From Candidatus Altarchaeota archaeon (GTDB lineage Archaea; Altiarchaeota; Altiarchaeia; IMC4; QMZM01), in contig JAHIKS010000014.1 of NCBI GenBank assembly GCA_018897475.1, positions 1 through 29,878 on the forward strand: 29,878 nt of DNA, read 5' to 3'. Positions 29,840 to 29,878 of this stretch are shown here, piece after piece. The position numbers and the translations under genes were made by a program. The notes beneath the pieces were generated by a model. It did not search any database. It worked only from the letters and a program-made list of their open reading frames with translations, and was not told the origin of the DNA. Each line of letters opens with the position of its first letter. The stretch's first letter is position 1.

Positions 29840-29878
29840 ATGCTACCCATAACCGAAATACCTTTGTTTGTGAGAGAG
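29840..29878 (+). CDS. Start of an unidentified gene (first 13 codons only)
   Basis: An ATG at 29840 is preceded by aggaggtga (29825-29833), an almost full-length Shine-Dalgarno match, six bases before the start. The visible product is MLPITEIPLFVRE, open to the right edge. This is too short to assign a family. The strong ribosome-binding site, the promoter with its dyad at 29753-29785 and the 54-base leader support a real, regulated gene. An overlapping ATG at 29833 in another frame is less likely because it touches the Shine-Dalgarno run. Confidence 0.5.
   Translation, partial: MLPITEIPLFVRE

Overview
The window comes from an archaeal chromosome. The informational and energy genes are archaeal in type: an A/V-type ATP synthase, a ProRS of the archaeal/eukaryotic architecture with a C-terminal Cys4 site, ribosomal protein eL34, archaeal AdkA and CoaD, an EMC3-like DUF106 protein and an archaeal pilus/secretion ATPase. 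Many first-in-operon genes have an A/T-rich TATA-like box centred about 26 bases before the start codon, the pattern expected of leaderless archaeal transcripts; downstream genes overlap or lie a few bases apart. The lineage cannot be fixed from sequence alone. The mix (eL34 present, split atp locus, pilin-like secreted protein, COG1361-type exporter partner) suits an uncultured euryarchaeal or DPANN-adjacent group such as Altiarchaeota, but that is inference.

Layout. 1-276: start of pyrK on the minus strand, divergent from a coaD-coaB coenzyme A pair (334-1433). 1472-3274: a CPA2 cation/proton antiporter with an RCK domain. 3298-8528: a surface block, with a pilin-like, sequon-rich secreted protein on plus and a 1372-residue secreted protein on minus (eight-blade PQQ-like propeller, CARDB, Ig-like modules). 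8695-10293: an orphan TadA/VirB11-like ATPase. 10364-12310: adk, DUF106, eL34 and a V4R-domain protein. 12311-13985: a visibly A+T-richer insert with an unrecognised two-gene unit (12593-13583) and a small DUF3892-like gene on minus. 13986-19315: a small tail-anchored protein, a GbsR/MarR-like regulator preceded by a perfect 31-base palindrome, then an ABC exporter operon (ATPase, secreted COG1361-like protein, two MacB-like permeases). 19350-21843: an AI-2E-family membrane protein and proS. 21922-29624: ATP synthase genes in two convergent operons, F-A-B-D on plus and I-K-C on minus. 29625-29878: a divergent promoter region and the first codons of another gene.

How they work together. The atp genes encode the A1 head (A3B3), the D-F central stalk, the C connector, the K rotor ring and the I stator membrane subunit. 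Peripheral-stalk subunits E and H are not in the window. The rotor subunit is a duplicated hairpin with only one ion-binding carboxylate and a LPxTQ motif like that of Na+-binding V-type rotors. The regulator and ABC genes look like one controlled export module. The most novel material is the 12593-13583 gene pair, the operator-like palindromes at 14309 and 29761, and the repeated dyads between the convergent atp operons.
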